Shown piece after piece: positions 42,258-51,559 of a DNA stretch of 64,000 nt. Below the pieces are notes generated by a model. That model searched no databases, was not told where the DNA came from, and was given only the letters and a program-made list of their open reading frames with translations. Position 1 is the first letter of the stretch. Every line of letters starts with the position of its first letter. Source of the stretch: Variovorax paradoxus (GTDB lineage Bacteria; Pseudomonadota; Gammaproteobacteria; Burkholderiales; Burkholderiaceae_C); contig CP063166.1 in assembly GCA_016806145.1 (NCBI GenBank), forward strand, positions 372,001-436,000, written 5' to 3'. A program made the translations under genes and the position numbers.

Positions 42258-43589
42258 TCAGCTCTGGCAGTCGGCGGCGTCGCGACGCGTCAGCTTCTTC
42301 TCGGTCGCGTACTTGTCGGCCGCGGCCTTCGCCATCGGCTTGATGATCTGCTCGTCGGCCTGGTACCAGTCCGACATGCCCCCCCACTGCGCGCCGTCCC
42401 AGGTGTGGACACGGGCCCAGGTCGAGCCGATGTGGTCCTGGCACGAGGTGCTCACCGGACGCATCACGCCCGAGAAGCCCAGCGCGTCGAGCTTCTTCTG
42501 GTCGAGCGCCAGGTTCTCGAAGCCCCAGCGCACCTGTTCGCCCGTCATGACCTTGCCCTTGCCGAAGCGCTCCTGCGCGCGGCGCACGGCCTCGACCGAC
42601 AGCATCTGGATGATCACGCCGCGCGTGTAGAGCACCGAGCCCACCTCGTCCTTCGGACCCGTGCCCTGGCCCTTCTCGTGCACCTGCTTGAGGATGTCCT
42701 GGATCACCTTGGGCTGCGTGCCCGAGGTGTTGAGCGCCAGCGCGTTGTAGCCCTTGGCGTTCGCGCCCACGTCCTTCACGTCGGGCTCGGCGCCGGCCCA
42801 CCACACGCCGTACATCTTCTCGCGCGGGTAGCCCGTGGCCACGGCCTCCTTGAGCGCGGTGGAGTTCATCACGCCCCAGCCCCACAGCAGCACGAAGTCG
42901 GGACGCTGCTGGCGCACCTGCAGCCAGGCCGACTTCTGTTCCACGCCGGGCGCGGTCACGGGGATCAGCGAGAGCTCGAAGCCGTTCTGCTTCGCGCGTT
43001 CCTGCAGCAGCGGGATCGGTTCCTTGCCGAACGGCGAGTCGTGATAGACCAGCGCGATCTTCTTGCCCTTGAGCTTGTCGAGGCCGCCTTCCTTCTTGCC
43101 GATGTGCTGGATCAGGATGTCGGCCGCGGTCCAGTAGCTGCCCATCAGCGGGAAGTTCCACTTGAACACGCCGCCGTCCTGCGAGGCCGCGAGGCCGTAG
43201 CCCAGCGTGATCAGCGGGATCTTGTCGGTCGGCACCTTGTCGGTCAGCGCGAAGGTGATGCCGGTGGCCTGCGGGTCGAACAGCGCGACGCCCGGGCGGC
43301 CCTTGAGGCGCTCGTAGCATTCGACGCCCTTGTCGGTGGCGTAGCCGGTCTCGCATTCCTCGTAGGCGATCTTCACGCCGTTGATGCCGCCTTGCGCATT
43401 GACCAGCTTGATGTAGTCCTGCTTGCCGTTGGCCCAGGGCGTGCCGTTGGGCGCGTAGGGGCCGGTGCGATAGACCAGCAGCGGGAAGAACTGCTCCTTG
43501 GCCTGTGCCTGCGCGAGCGAGGGCGCCAGCGCGGTGCCGAGGGTGCCGGCCACCAGGGCGGCGGTCAGAGCGAGCGATTTCAGTTTCAT
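42258..43589 (-). CDS. Liv-type ABC substrate-binding protein
   Basis: 443 residues with a signal peptide ending LAQAQ (about 30). Type I periplasmic binding fold of the branched-chain amino acid group: FFPLLVYRTGPYAPNGTPWANGKQDYIKLVNAQGGINGVKI, YEECETGYATDKGVECYERLKG, FDPQATGITFALTDKVP, VYHDSPFGKEPIPLLQERAKQNGFEL. The partner ligases suggest it binds an aromatic or fatty acid in place of an amino acid. The start at 43589 follows AAAGGAGA; an upstream ATG at 43631 lacks a signal peptide. Third to last gene in the module. Confidence 0.92.
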   Translation of the reverse strand: MKLKSLALTAALVAGTLGTALAPSLAQAQAKEQFFPLLVYRTGPYAPNGTPWANGKQDYIKLVNAQGGINGVKIAYEECETGYATDKGVECYERLKGRPGVALFDPQATGITFALTDKVPTDKIPLITLGYGLAASQDGGVFKWNFPLMGSYWTAADILIQHIGKKEGGLDKLKGKKIALVYHDSPFGKEPIPLLQERAKQNGFELSLIPVTAPGVEQKSAWLQVRQQRPDFVLLWGWGVMNSTALKEAVATGYPREKMYGVWWAGAEPDVKDVGANAKGYNALALNTSGTQPKVIQDILKQVHEKGQGTGPKDEVGSVLYTRGVIIQMLSVEAVRRAQERFGKGKVMTGEQVRWGFENLALDQKKLDALGFSGVMRPVSTSCQDHIGSTWARVHTWDGAQWGGMSDWYQADEQIIKPMAKAAADKYATEKKLTRRDAADCQS

Positions 43590-43653
43590 GCCTGTCTCCT
43601 TTTTGGGGGCACCACGGTGCCGGGTTGTCAACGCCGAAAAAAACCTGGAAAGC

Positions 43654-44718
43654 TCAATGGGGGAAGGGCCAGAGGCGCAGCTTCTCCTTGGCCGTGGACC
43701 ACAGCCGCGCGAGGCCGTGCGGTTCCACGATCAGGAAGAACACGATGAGCGCGCCGAAGATCATGTATTCGAGGTGCGAGGCCAGCGCGGTCGAGATCGA
43801 GAAGCCGAGCCAGCCCGGCAGCTGGTTCAGCAGCAGCGGCAGCAGCACGATGAAGGCGGCGCCGAAGAAGCTGCCCATGATCGAGCCGAGGCCGCCGATG
43901 ATCACCATGAACAGCAGCTGGAACGAACGGTCGATGCTGAAGGCCGCGGGCTCCCAGGCACCGAGGTGCACGAAGCCCCACAGCGCGCCGGCCACGCCGA
44001 CGATGAAGCTGCTGACCGCGAAGGCCGTGAGCTTGGCGTAGACCGGGCGGATGCCGATCACCGCGGCCGCCACGTCCATGTCGCGCATCGCCATCCATTC
44101 GCGGCCGATCGCGCTGCGCACCAGGTTCTTCGCGAGCAGCGCGAAGATCACCACCAGCGCGAGGCAGAACAGGTACTTCTGCACCGGCGACTCGATCGGG
44201 ATGCCGAACACGTTGAGGCCCGCCACGCTGACCGAACCCGACGACGAGTTGTTGGTGAACCACTGGATGCGCAGGAAGGCCCAGTCGGTGAAGAACTGCG
44301 CCGCCAGCGTGGCGACCGCGAGGTACAGCCCCTTGATGCGCAGGCTCGGGATGCCGAACAGCACGCCGATCACCGTGGCGCACAGGCCGCCCAGCAGCAG
44401 CGAGGCGATCAGCGGCATGCCGTCGATGCGCACGTGGAAGTTGTAGGCCGCGTAGGCGCCCACCGCCATGAAGGCGCCGGTGCCCAGCGAGATCTGGCCG
44501 CAGTAGCCCACCAGCACGTTGAGTCCGATGGCCGCGAGCGACAGGATCAGGAAGGGCGTGAGGATGGCGCGCATCCAGTAGTCGGAGACGCCGAGCGGCA
44601 CCGCAACGAAGGCCACCGCGAGCAGTGCCAGGATCGCCACGCGGTCCTGAACGATCGGAAAGATCTGCTGGTCGGCCCGGTAGGTCGACTTGAACTGGCC
44701 GTTTTCTCTGTAAAACAT
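43654..44718 (-). CDS. livM: Branched-chain-type ABC permease LivM
   Basis: 354-residue permease with about 9-10 membrane segments. Family parts: LILSLAAIGLNVLVGYCGQISLGTGAFMAVGAYAAYNF, FGIPSLRIKGLYLAVATLAAQFF, GREWMAMRDMDVAAAVIGIRPVYAKLTAFAVSSFIVGVAGALWGF (ATPase-contact loop) and MVIIGGLGSIMGSFFGAAFIVLLP. Start 44718, 3 bp after the livH stop, with GAGAG overlapping the join. Works with LivH as the heterodimeric channel. Confidence 0.94.
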   Translation of the reverse strand: MFYRENGQFKSTYRADQQIFPIVQDRVAILALLAVAFVAVPLGVSDYWMRAILTPFLILSLAAIGLNVLVGYCGQISLGTGAFMAVGAYAAYNFHVRIDGMPLIASLLLGGLCATVIGVLFGIPSLRIKGLYLAVATLAAQFFTDWAFLRIQWFTNNSSSGSVSVAGLNVFGIPIESPVQKYLFCLALVVIFALLAKNLVRSAIGREWMAMRDMDVAAAVIGIRPVYAKLTAFAVSSFIVGVAGALWGFVHLGAWEPAAFSIDRSFQLLFMVIIGGLGSIMGSFFGAAFIVLLPLLLNQLPGWLGFSISTALASHLEYMIFGALIVFFLIVEPHGLARLWSTAKEKLRLWPFPH

Positions 44719-44721
44719 CTC

Positions 44722-45651
44722 TCAGACCCGATCAATGATCTTCTCGCCGAACAACCCCTGCGGCCGCACCAGCAGGAACACGAGCGCCAGCACATAGGCG
44801 AACCAGATCTCGATGCCGCCGCCGAGCATCGGCCCGAGGTAGATCTCCGAGAGCTTCTCGCCCACGCCGATCAGGAGGCCGCCGATGATCGCGCCGGGGA
44901 TCGAGGTCAGGCCGCCGAGGATCACCACGGGCAGCGCCTTGAGCGCCACCAGCGAGAGCGAGAACTGCACGCCGAGCTTGGAGCCCCAGATGATCCCGGC
45001 CACCAGTGCCGAGAAGCCGGCCACCGACCACACGATCACCCAGATGCGGTTGAGCGGGATGCCGATCGACTGCGCCGCCTGGTGGTCGTCGGCCACGGCG
45101 CGCAGCGCGCGGCCGGTGGCGGTCTTCTGGAAGAAGATCGCGAGCACCACCACCAGCGCCGCCGCCACCAGCGCCGCGATCAGGTCCTCCTGGCTCAGCA
45201 GCAGGCCGCCCTGGAAGGTGCTCTCGAGCACCATCAGCGGTTCCTTCGGCATGCCGACGTCGATCTTGTAGATGTCGTTGCCGAACAGCGTCTGGCCCAG
45301 GCCGTCGAGGAAGTAGGCGATGCCCAGCGTGGCCATCAAGAGCGTGATGCCTTCCTGGTTCACCAGCTTGCTGAGCGCGAGGCGCTCGATCAGCCAGGCC
45401 ACCACCACCATGACCGCCATCGCGGCGACGAAGGCCAGGATGTTCGCGAGGATCAGGCTCTGGAAGCCCAGCAACCGCGGGATCCATTCGGCGAAGCGCG
45501 CCATCGCGAGCGCCGCGAACAGCACCATCGCGCCCTGCGCGAAATTGAACACGCCCGAGGCCTTGTAGATCAGCACGAAGCCGATCGCTATCAGCGAATA
45601 GAGCATGCCGACCATCAGGCCGCCGAAGAGGGTTTCTAGGAAAAAGCCCAT
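44722..45651 (-). CDS. livH: Branched-chain-type ABC permease LivH
   Basis: 309-residue permease with about eight membrane segments. Typical: LFGGLMVGMLYSLIAIGFVLIYKASGVFNFAQGAMVLFAALA, MATLGIAYFLDGLGQTLFG, ATGRALRAVADDHQAAQSIGIPLNRIWVIVWSVAGF (ATPase-contact loop) and VVILGGLTSIPGAIIGGLLIGVGEKLS. Start 45651, with GGAGG 5 nt before it; this Shine-Dalgarno lies at the edge of a GC-rich repeat in the livG-livH gap. Confidence 0.94.
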   Translation of the reverse strand: MGFFLETLFGGLMVGMLYSLIAIGFVLIYKASGVFNFAQGAMVLFAALAMARFAEWIPRLLGFQSLILANILAFVAAMAVMVVVAWLIERLALSKLVNQEGITLLMATLGIAYFLDGLGQTLFGNDIYKIDVGMPKEPLMVLESTFQGGLLLSQEDLIAALVAAALVVVLAIFFQKTATGRALRAVADDHQAAQSIGIPLNRIWVIVWSVAGFSALVAGIIWGSKLGVQFSLSLVALKALPVVILGGLTSIPGAIIGGLLIGVGEKLSEIYLGPMLGGGIEIWFAYVLALVFLLVRPQGLFGEKIIDRV

Positions 45652-45670
45652 TCAAGCCTCCCGTAGGGCC

Positions 45671-45702
45671 GCCCCAAGGGAGGCTTGCGCCCCCTTGGGG
45701 GG
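45671..45702. repeat. GC-rich hairpin repeat in livG-livH gap
   Basis: GCCCCAAGGG pairs with CCCTTGGGGGGC across AGGCTTGCG. This looks like one of the short intergenic repeats common in this group. It lies inside the operon and next to the livH ribosome site, so it may reduce translation or transcription beyond livG. Confidence 0.55.
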
Positions 45703-45739
45703 CAGTGAATACACAAAGTGATGAGCGTGGGGGCACATA

Positions 45740-46522
45740 TCAATGCTCCACGCCCAGGTATGCCCGGATCACGTCTTCGTTGTTGCGCACTTCGTCGGGC
45801 GTGCCGTCGCCGATCTTCTTGCCGTAGTCGAGCACCACCACGCGGTCGGAGATGTCCATCACCACGCCCATGTCGTGCTCGATCAGCACGATGGTGGTGC
45901 CGAACTCGTCGTTCACGTCGAGGATGAAGCGGCTCATGTCCTGCTTCTCCTCCACGTTCATGCCGGCCATCGGCTCGTCGAGCAGCAGCACCTGCGGCTC
46001 CATCGCGAGCGCGCGGCCCAGGTCCACGCGCTTCTGCAGGCCGTAGGGCAGGCGGCCCACCGGCGTCTTGCGGTGCGCCTGGATCTCGAGGAAGTCGACG
46101 ATGTGCTCGACGAACTCGCGCTGCTTGAGCTCCTCGCGCTCGGCCGGGCCCCAGCGTAGCGCCTGCGCGAGCAGGCCGCTCTTCATCTTGAGGTTGCGCC
46201 CCGTCATGATGTTGTCGAGCACGCTCATGCCCTTGAACAGTGCCAGGTTCTGGAAGGTGCGCGCCACGCCCATCTCGGCCACCTGGCGCGAGTTCATGTG
46301 CTTGAAGGTCTGGCCGCGGAAGGTGATCGAGCCCTGCTGGGGCCAGTACACGCCGTTGATGCAGTTGAGCATCGAGCTCTTGCCCGCGCCGTTGGGGCCG
46401 ATGATGGCCCGCACCTCGTGCTCGCGCACGTTGAAGCTGATGTCCGTCAGCGCCTTCACGCCGCCGAAGCTCAGGGAGATGTTCTGCACGTCCAGGATGA
46501 CGTCGCCGGTTTTTCTTGCCAT
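45740..46522 (-). CDS. livG: Branched-chain-type ABC ATPase LivG
   Basis: 260-residue ATPase: Walker A GPNGAGKSS, Q-loop TFQNLALFKGMSVLDNIMTG, a degenerate signature LPYGLQKRVDLGRAL (usual for LivG), Walker B VLLLDEPMAGMNVEEK, H-loop LIEHDMGVVM, and the LivG-type tail GDGTPDEVRNNEDVIRAYLG. Start ATG 46522 lies 1 bp after the ligase stop, so translation is coupled to it. Confidence 0.94.
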   Translation of the reverse strand: MARKTGDVILDVQNISLSFGGVKALTDISFNVREHEVRAIIGPNGAGKSSMLNCINGVYWPQQGSITFRGQTFKHMNSRQVAEMGVARTFQNLALFKGMSVLDNIMTGRNLKMKSGLLAQALRWGPAEREELKQREFVEHIVDFLEIQAHRKTPVGRLPYGLQKRVDLGRALAMEPQVLLLDEPMAGMNVEEKQDMSRFILDVNDEFGTTIVLIEHDMGVVMDISDRVVVLDYGKKIGDGTPDEVRNNEDVIRAYLGVEH

Positions 46523-46523
46523 G

Positions 46524-48497
46524 TCAGGCCGCCTTTGCCATGCCGGCGAAGCGCTTCGCCTCGACGATCTTCAGGGTCGCGCTCACGGTGCCCGTGCGGC
46601 CGTCCTCGAACTTCACCTGGGTCTCGATGAACTGCTCGGTCTTGCCGGCGTACAGCGCCTCGACCAGCACCGCGTATTTCTCGGCGATGAAGCCGCGGCG
46701 CACCTTGCGCGTGCGGGTCAGCTCGTCGTCGTCGGGATCGAGCTCCTTGTGCAGCACCAGGAAGCGCGCGATCTGCGTCTCGCCCATGCCGGCCTCGGCC
46801 GCCAGGTCGGCATTGACCTTGCCCAGGCACTCGGCGATCAGTGCCAGCACCTCGGGCTTGCCGGCCAGGTCGACGTAGCCGCCGTAGGCCAGGCCGCGGC
46901 GCTCGGCCCAGTTGCCCACGGCCTCGAAGTCGATGTTGATGAAGGCGCAGACTTCCTCGCGCGCATGGCCGAAGCACACGGCTTCCTTGATCTGCGGGAA
47001 GAACTTGAGCTTGTTCTCGATGTAGTTGGGCGCGAACATCGCGCCGCCCGCGAGCCGGCCCACGTCCTTCGCGCGATCGATGATGCGCAGGTGGCCCTCG
47101 CTGTCGAGCACGCCGGCGTCGCCGGTATGGAAGTAGCCGTTGGCATCGAGCACCTCGGCCGTGGCGTCGGGGCGCTTGTAGTACTCCTTGAGCACCGAGA
47201 CGCCGCGCACCAGCACCTCGCCGTCGTCGGCGATCTTGATTTCGATGCCCGGCGCGGCCGTGCCCACGGTCTGCAGCTTGACCTTGCCGTCCTGCTGCAG
47301 GCAGACGTAGGCGCAGGTCTCGGTCTGGCCGTAGAACTGCTTGAGGTTGACGCCGATCGAGCGGTAGAAGCGGAACAGGTCGGGCCCGATCGCCGCGCCC
47401 GCGGTGTAGGCCACGCGGATGCGGCTCATGCCCAGCACGTTGCGCAGCGGCCCGTAGACCAGCAGGTTGCCCAGGCCGTACAGCAGCCGGTCGCCGGCGC
47501 CCACGGGCTGGCCGTTGAGGATGTCGGCGCCCACGCGCTGCGCGAGCGCCATGAACTTCGCATAGAGCCAGCGCTTCGGAGCGGCCGCGTCCTCCATGCG
47601 GATCGACACCGCGGTGAGCAGGCCCTCGAAGGTGCGCGGCGGGCCGAAGTAGTAGCTCGGGCCGATCTCGCGCATGTCGTTCATCACCGTGGCGGCCGAC
47701 TCGGGGCAGTTGAGCGTGAAGCCGCCCACCAGCCACTGCGCCACCGAGAACAGGTGGTCGCCGACCCAGGCCATCGGCAGGTAGCTCATGATGTTGTCGC
47801 CGGGGCCGAGCCTGTCGGTCTCCACGCCGCCGCGGCCCGCCGCGATGAAGCTCGCATGCGTCTGGCACACGCCCTTGGGACGGCCGGTGGTGCCCGAGGT
47901 GTAGAGGATCACACCGACGTCGGTGGCTTCGCCGCTGGCGACCGCGGCGTCGAACACGCCGGGGTGCGCCTGGTCGTAGGCGCGGCCGAGTTCGCGCAGG
48001 CGGTCGTAGCTGATCAGGCCGGGCTGGTCGTAGTGGCGCAGGCCCTTCGGGTCGTCGTAGACGATGTGGCGGATGCCCTGGCGGCCCTCGCCGCGCGCCA
48101 CGCGCTCGGCCTGCAGGTCGCGGCACTCGAGCAGCTTGTCGACCTGCTCCTGGTCCTCGACCACCACGAAGTCGATGGCCGCGTCGTCGAGCATGAACAC
48201 CATCTCGTTGGCCACCGCGTCCTGGTACAGCGGCACCGGCACGCCGCGCAGGCTCTGCGCCGCGACCACCGCCATGTAGAGATGCGGGCGGTTGGCGCCG
48301 ACGATCGCAAGGTTGTCGAAGGACTGGAAGCCCAGGCTCGCGAGGCCGCACGCGATCTCGCGCACTTCCTGCGCCACGGCGCGCCAGGTCCAGGTCTGCC
48401 AGATGCCGAGGTCCTTCTCCCGCACCGCGGGCGACTCGGGCTGCGCTTGCGCATGCGCAAGCAGCAGGCGGGGAAAGGTGAGGGCGTTTGTTTGCAC
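46524..48497 (-). CDS. Long-chain/aryl acyl-CoA synthetase
   Basis: 657-residue AMP-forming ligase. Seen: VILYTSGTTGRPKGVCQTHAS (P-loop), FTLNCPESAATVMNDMREIGPSYYFGPPRTFEGLL, KQFYGQTETCAYVC, YFHTGDAGVLDSEGHLRIIDRAKDVGRL and MFAPNYIENKLKFFPQIKEAVCFG. It is in the FadD15/AMP-binding group with a long C-terminal part. The start is uncertain: GTG 48497 is preferred (VQTNALTFPRLLLAHAQ); GTGs at 48521 and 48527 also fit. First gene of the uptake/activation module, divergent from a Crp/Fnr regulator. It probably traps the imported acid as CoA ester. Confidence 0.9.
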   Translation of the reverse strand: MQTNALTFPRLLLAHAQAQPESPAVREKDLGIWQTWTWRAVAQEVREIACGLASLGFQSFDNLAIVGANRPHLYMAVVAAQSLRGVPVPLYQDAVANEMVFMLDDAAIDFVVVEDQEQVDKLLECRDLQAERVARGEGRQGIRHIVYDDPKGLRHYDQPGLISYDRLRELGRAYDQAHPGVFDAAVASGEATDVGVILYTSGTTGRPKGVCQTHASFIAAGRGGVETDRLGPGDNIMSYLPMAWVGDHLFSVAQWLVGGFTLNCPESAATVMNDMREIGPSYYFGPPRTFEGLLTAVSIRMEDAAAPKRWLYAKFMALAQRVGADILNGQPVGAGDRLLYGLGNLLVYGPLRNVLGMSRIRVAYTAGAAIGPDLFRFYRSIGVNLKQFYGQTETCAYVCLQQDGKVKLQTVGTAAPGIEIKIADDGEVLVRGVSVLKEYYKRPDATAEVLDANGYFHTGDAGVLDSEGHLRIIDRAKDVGRLAGGAMFAPNYIENKLKFFPQIKEAVCFGHAREEVCAFINIDFEAVGNWAERRGLAYGGYVDLAGKPEVLALIAECLGKVNADLAAEAGMGETQIARFLVLHKELDPDDDELTRTRKVRRGFIAEKYAVLVEALYAGKTEQFIETQVKFEDGRTGTVSATLKIVEAKRFAGMAKAA

Positions 48498-48533
48498 GGT
48501 GCGCGGATCGTAGGGCCGCACTTTGACGTCCAG

Positions 48534-48551
48534 TTGTCGTTCCAACGACAA
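48534..48551. promoter_or_regulatory. Palindromic operator, Crp/Fnr type candidate
   Basis: TTGTCGTT-CC-AACGACAA, perfect 8+2+8, in the 85-bp gap between the ligase and the Crp/Fnr gene. Size and symmetry suit a Crp/Fnr dimer, though the half-site differs from TGTGA and TTGAT. It would control both directions. GTCCAGTTGT just beside it also occurs in the sigma-54 regulatory region at 51346-51364. Confidence 0.65.
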
Positions 48552-48582
48552 TCCTAGGGACACTACTCCCCGGAGTTTCCCG

Positions 48583-49371
48583 ATGCCGACCGGCAGCCCC
48601 TCGCTCAACCTCCCCCTCGCCGCGGGCAGTTCGATCAAGGACCGCGTGCGTCCGCCCAATGCCGCCGAGCTCGACGGCATCCCCTGGCTGCTCACGCTCA
48701 CCGCGCCCGAGCGCCGCCGTGCCGAGGCCGCGCTGGTGGTCGGCGAGGCCGAGGTCGGCGACCTCGTGTGCCGCGTGGGGCGCTCGCCCACCTACTGGTT
48801 CGGCGTGGTCGAGGGCCTGCTCAAGATGAGCAACGACAACGCCGACGGCGGCTCGGTCACCTACACCGGCGTGCCGCCCGGCGGATGGTTCGGCGAAGGC
48901 ACGGTGATGAAGCGCGAGCCCTACCGCTACAACATCCAGGCACTGCGGCGCAGCCTCGTCGCGGGCCTGCCGATCGAGAGCTTCCATTGGCTGCTCGACC
49001 ATTCGATCGGCTTCAATCGCTTCGTGATGAACCAGCTCAACGAGCGCCTGGGCCAGTTCATCGCCGCGCTCGAGATCGACCGCCTCAACAACCCCGACGC
49101 GCGCGTGGCGCGCAACCTGGTCTCGCTGTTCAACCCCGTGCTCTATCCGGGCGTGGGCGAGGTCCTGCGCATCACGCAGCAGGAACTCGCCTACCTCGTG
49201 GGACTGTCGCGCCAGCGCGTGAACGAGGCGCTCAACGGGCTGTCGGCGCAGGGCCTGATCCGCGTCGAATACGGCGGCCTGCGCGTGCTCGACCTGCCGG
49301 GCCTGCGCGCGACGGCGATGACGAGCCGCAAGACCTCTTCCACTGACACCGGCCACGGAAAGAAATCATGA
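48583..49371 (+). CDS. Crp/Fnr family regulator
   Basis: 262 residues: a cyclic-nucleotide-binding-type beta-roll (about 40-150; VCRVGRSPTYWFGVVEGLLKMSN, GVPPGGWFGEGTVMKREPYRYNIQALRRSLVAGLPIESFHWLLD), a dimer helix, and a C-terminal winged HTH (ITQQELAYLVGLSRQRVNEALNGLSAQGLIRVEYGGLRVLDLPGL). No Fnr cysteine cluster, so it is probably not an oxygen sensor. Start 48583 (an earlier ATG at 48523 would cover the palindrome). Divergent from the ligase/Liv operon, which it likely controls. It overlaps the next gene by 4 bp. Confidence 0.92.
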   Translation: MPTGSPSLNLPLAAGSSIKDRVRPPNAAELDGIPWLLTLTAPERRRAEAALVVGEAEVGDLVCRVGRSPTYWFGVVEGLLKMSNDNADGGSVTYTGVPPGGWFGEGTVMKREPYRYNIQALRRSLVAGLPIESFHWLLDHSIGFNRFVMNQLNERLGQFIAALEIDRLNNPDARVARNLVSLFNPVLYPGVGEVLRITQQELAYLVGLSRQRVNEALNGLSAQGLIRVEYGGLRVLDLPGLRATAMTSRKTSSTDTGHGKKS

Positions 49372-49838
49372 GCCTGCAAGACCAACTCCAGATCGTTCCC
49401 GCCGATGCCAACGTGGCCGGCTTCGTGCCACCGCCGCCGCCCGCGCCCAAGGCGGCGGAGCCGGGGGCCACGCCCGAGCAGCTGGCCGAGCGCAATGCCG
49501 CGCTGAGCGAGCGGCTCGAGGCCATGGACGAGCTGCTCGCCAAGCCGCTCAAGGACATCCTCGCCGAGCACGAGAAGGCCGGCGAGTCCGCGCTCGCGTG
49601 GGACCGCTTCGGCGCGATGTGGATGCTGTCGCAGCGCGCGATGCGGCGCGTGGCGCTGGACCTGGGCGCGCAGCTCGGCGTGAGCGAACAGGAGATCGTG
49701 GCGCGCGCGCTCGCGCATGCGAACGCGGTGCTCAACGGCGCGGACGAGAACGACCTGGGCGGCACGATCGCGCCCGCGCAGCTGGGGCACATCGCGCGGC
49801 ACCGCAACTTCCTGCGCGGGCAGTTCCGCGGCGGCTGA
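49368..49838 (+). CDS. Hypothetical protein, coupled to Crp/Fnr gene
   Basis: 156 residues, no family recognised. A Pro-rich N-terminal stretch (FVPPPPPAPKAAEPG) is followed by helical sequence (EQLAERNAALSERLEAMDELLAKPLKDILAEHEKAGESALAWDRFGAMWMLSQRAMRRVALDLGAQLGVSEQEIVARALAHANAVLNG). No signal peptide or membrane segment. Its ATG overlaps the Crp/Fnr stop (ATGA), so it is made together with the regulator and may modulate it. Natural codon use supports a real gene. Confidence 0.8.
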   Translation: MSLQDQLQIVPADANVAGFVPPPPPAPKAAEPGATPEQLAERNAALSERLEAMDELLAKPLKDILAEHEKAGESALAWDRFGAMWMLSQRAMRRVALDLGAQLGVSEQEIVARALAHANAVLNGADENDLGGTIAPAQLGHIARHRNFLRGQFRGG

Positions 49839-49850
49839 GCGCGTGGGTCG

Positions 49851-51284
<1,434 letters not shown>

Positions 51285-51345
51285 GGCTGACTCCCTTGGT
51301 TCGCGGTGGCGCGCGCAGGGTCGTGACTGTAGTCGGTTCGAATCG

Positions 51346-51394
51346 ATGTCCAGTTGTTGGACGTCGTGTGCAATGGCCTGGACAGTATTGGACA
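51346..51394. promoter_or_regulatory. Candidate upstream activator sites
   Basis: ATGTCCA-GTTGT-TGGACGT at 51346-51364 is a near-perfect dyad; TGGACA follows twice at 51379-51384 and 51389-51394. They lie about 95-140 bp upstream of the -24/-12 element, the usual distance for enhancer sites of sigma-54 activators, and just above the activator's own start. Confidence 0.6.
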
Positions 51395-51486
51395 TCGCCT
51401 GCACAGCGTCGCGTGCGCTCGCGGCATTCGGGTTTACGCGGAGCGCCCGAATGAGAAATGTGCGCGCCGCCACGGCCGAGATCGAC

Positions 51487-51502
51487 GGGCACGCTTTCTG
51501 CA
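51487..51502 (+). promoter_or_regulatory. Sigma-54 promoter (-24/-12)
   Basis: GGGCACGCTTTCTGCA fits TGGCACG-N4-TTGCA at 14 positions counting the four free ones; GG and GC are correctly spaced at 10 nt. It is 57 bp before the start of the dehydrogenase gene and downstream of candidate activator sites. Divergent sigma-54 activator gene supports the call. Confidence 0.75.
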
Positions 51503-51559
51503 AAACCAGCGCCAAGGGCCGAGCGATTTCGGCGCCACAAGATGCTGGAGACAAGTTGC

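Noticed and set aside
43498..45639. 713-codon His/Asp/Gln-rich open frame on the plus strand
   Set aside because: Mirror of livM and livH; the odd composition comes from antisense reading of hydrophobic codons.
46068..48557. 829-codon open frame on the plus strand
   Set aside because: Antisense to the acyl-CoA ligase and livG; composition is Val/Ala/His/Arg-rich as expected for mirrored high-GC codons, with no family motif.
51331..51350. T-loop-like GGTTCGAATC, possible tRNA
   Set aside because: No acceptor stem, anticodon arm or CCA in register upstream or downstream; it lies within the sigma-54 regulatory region.
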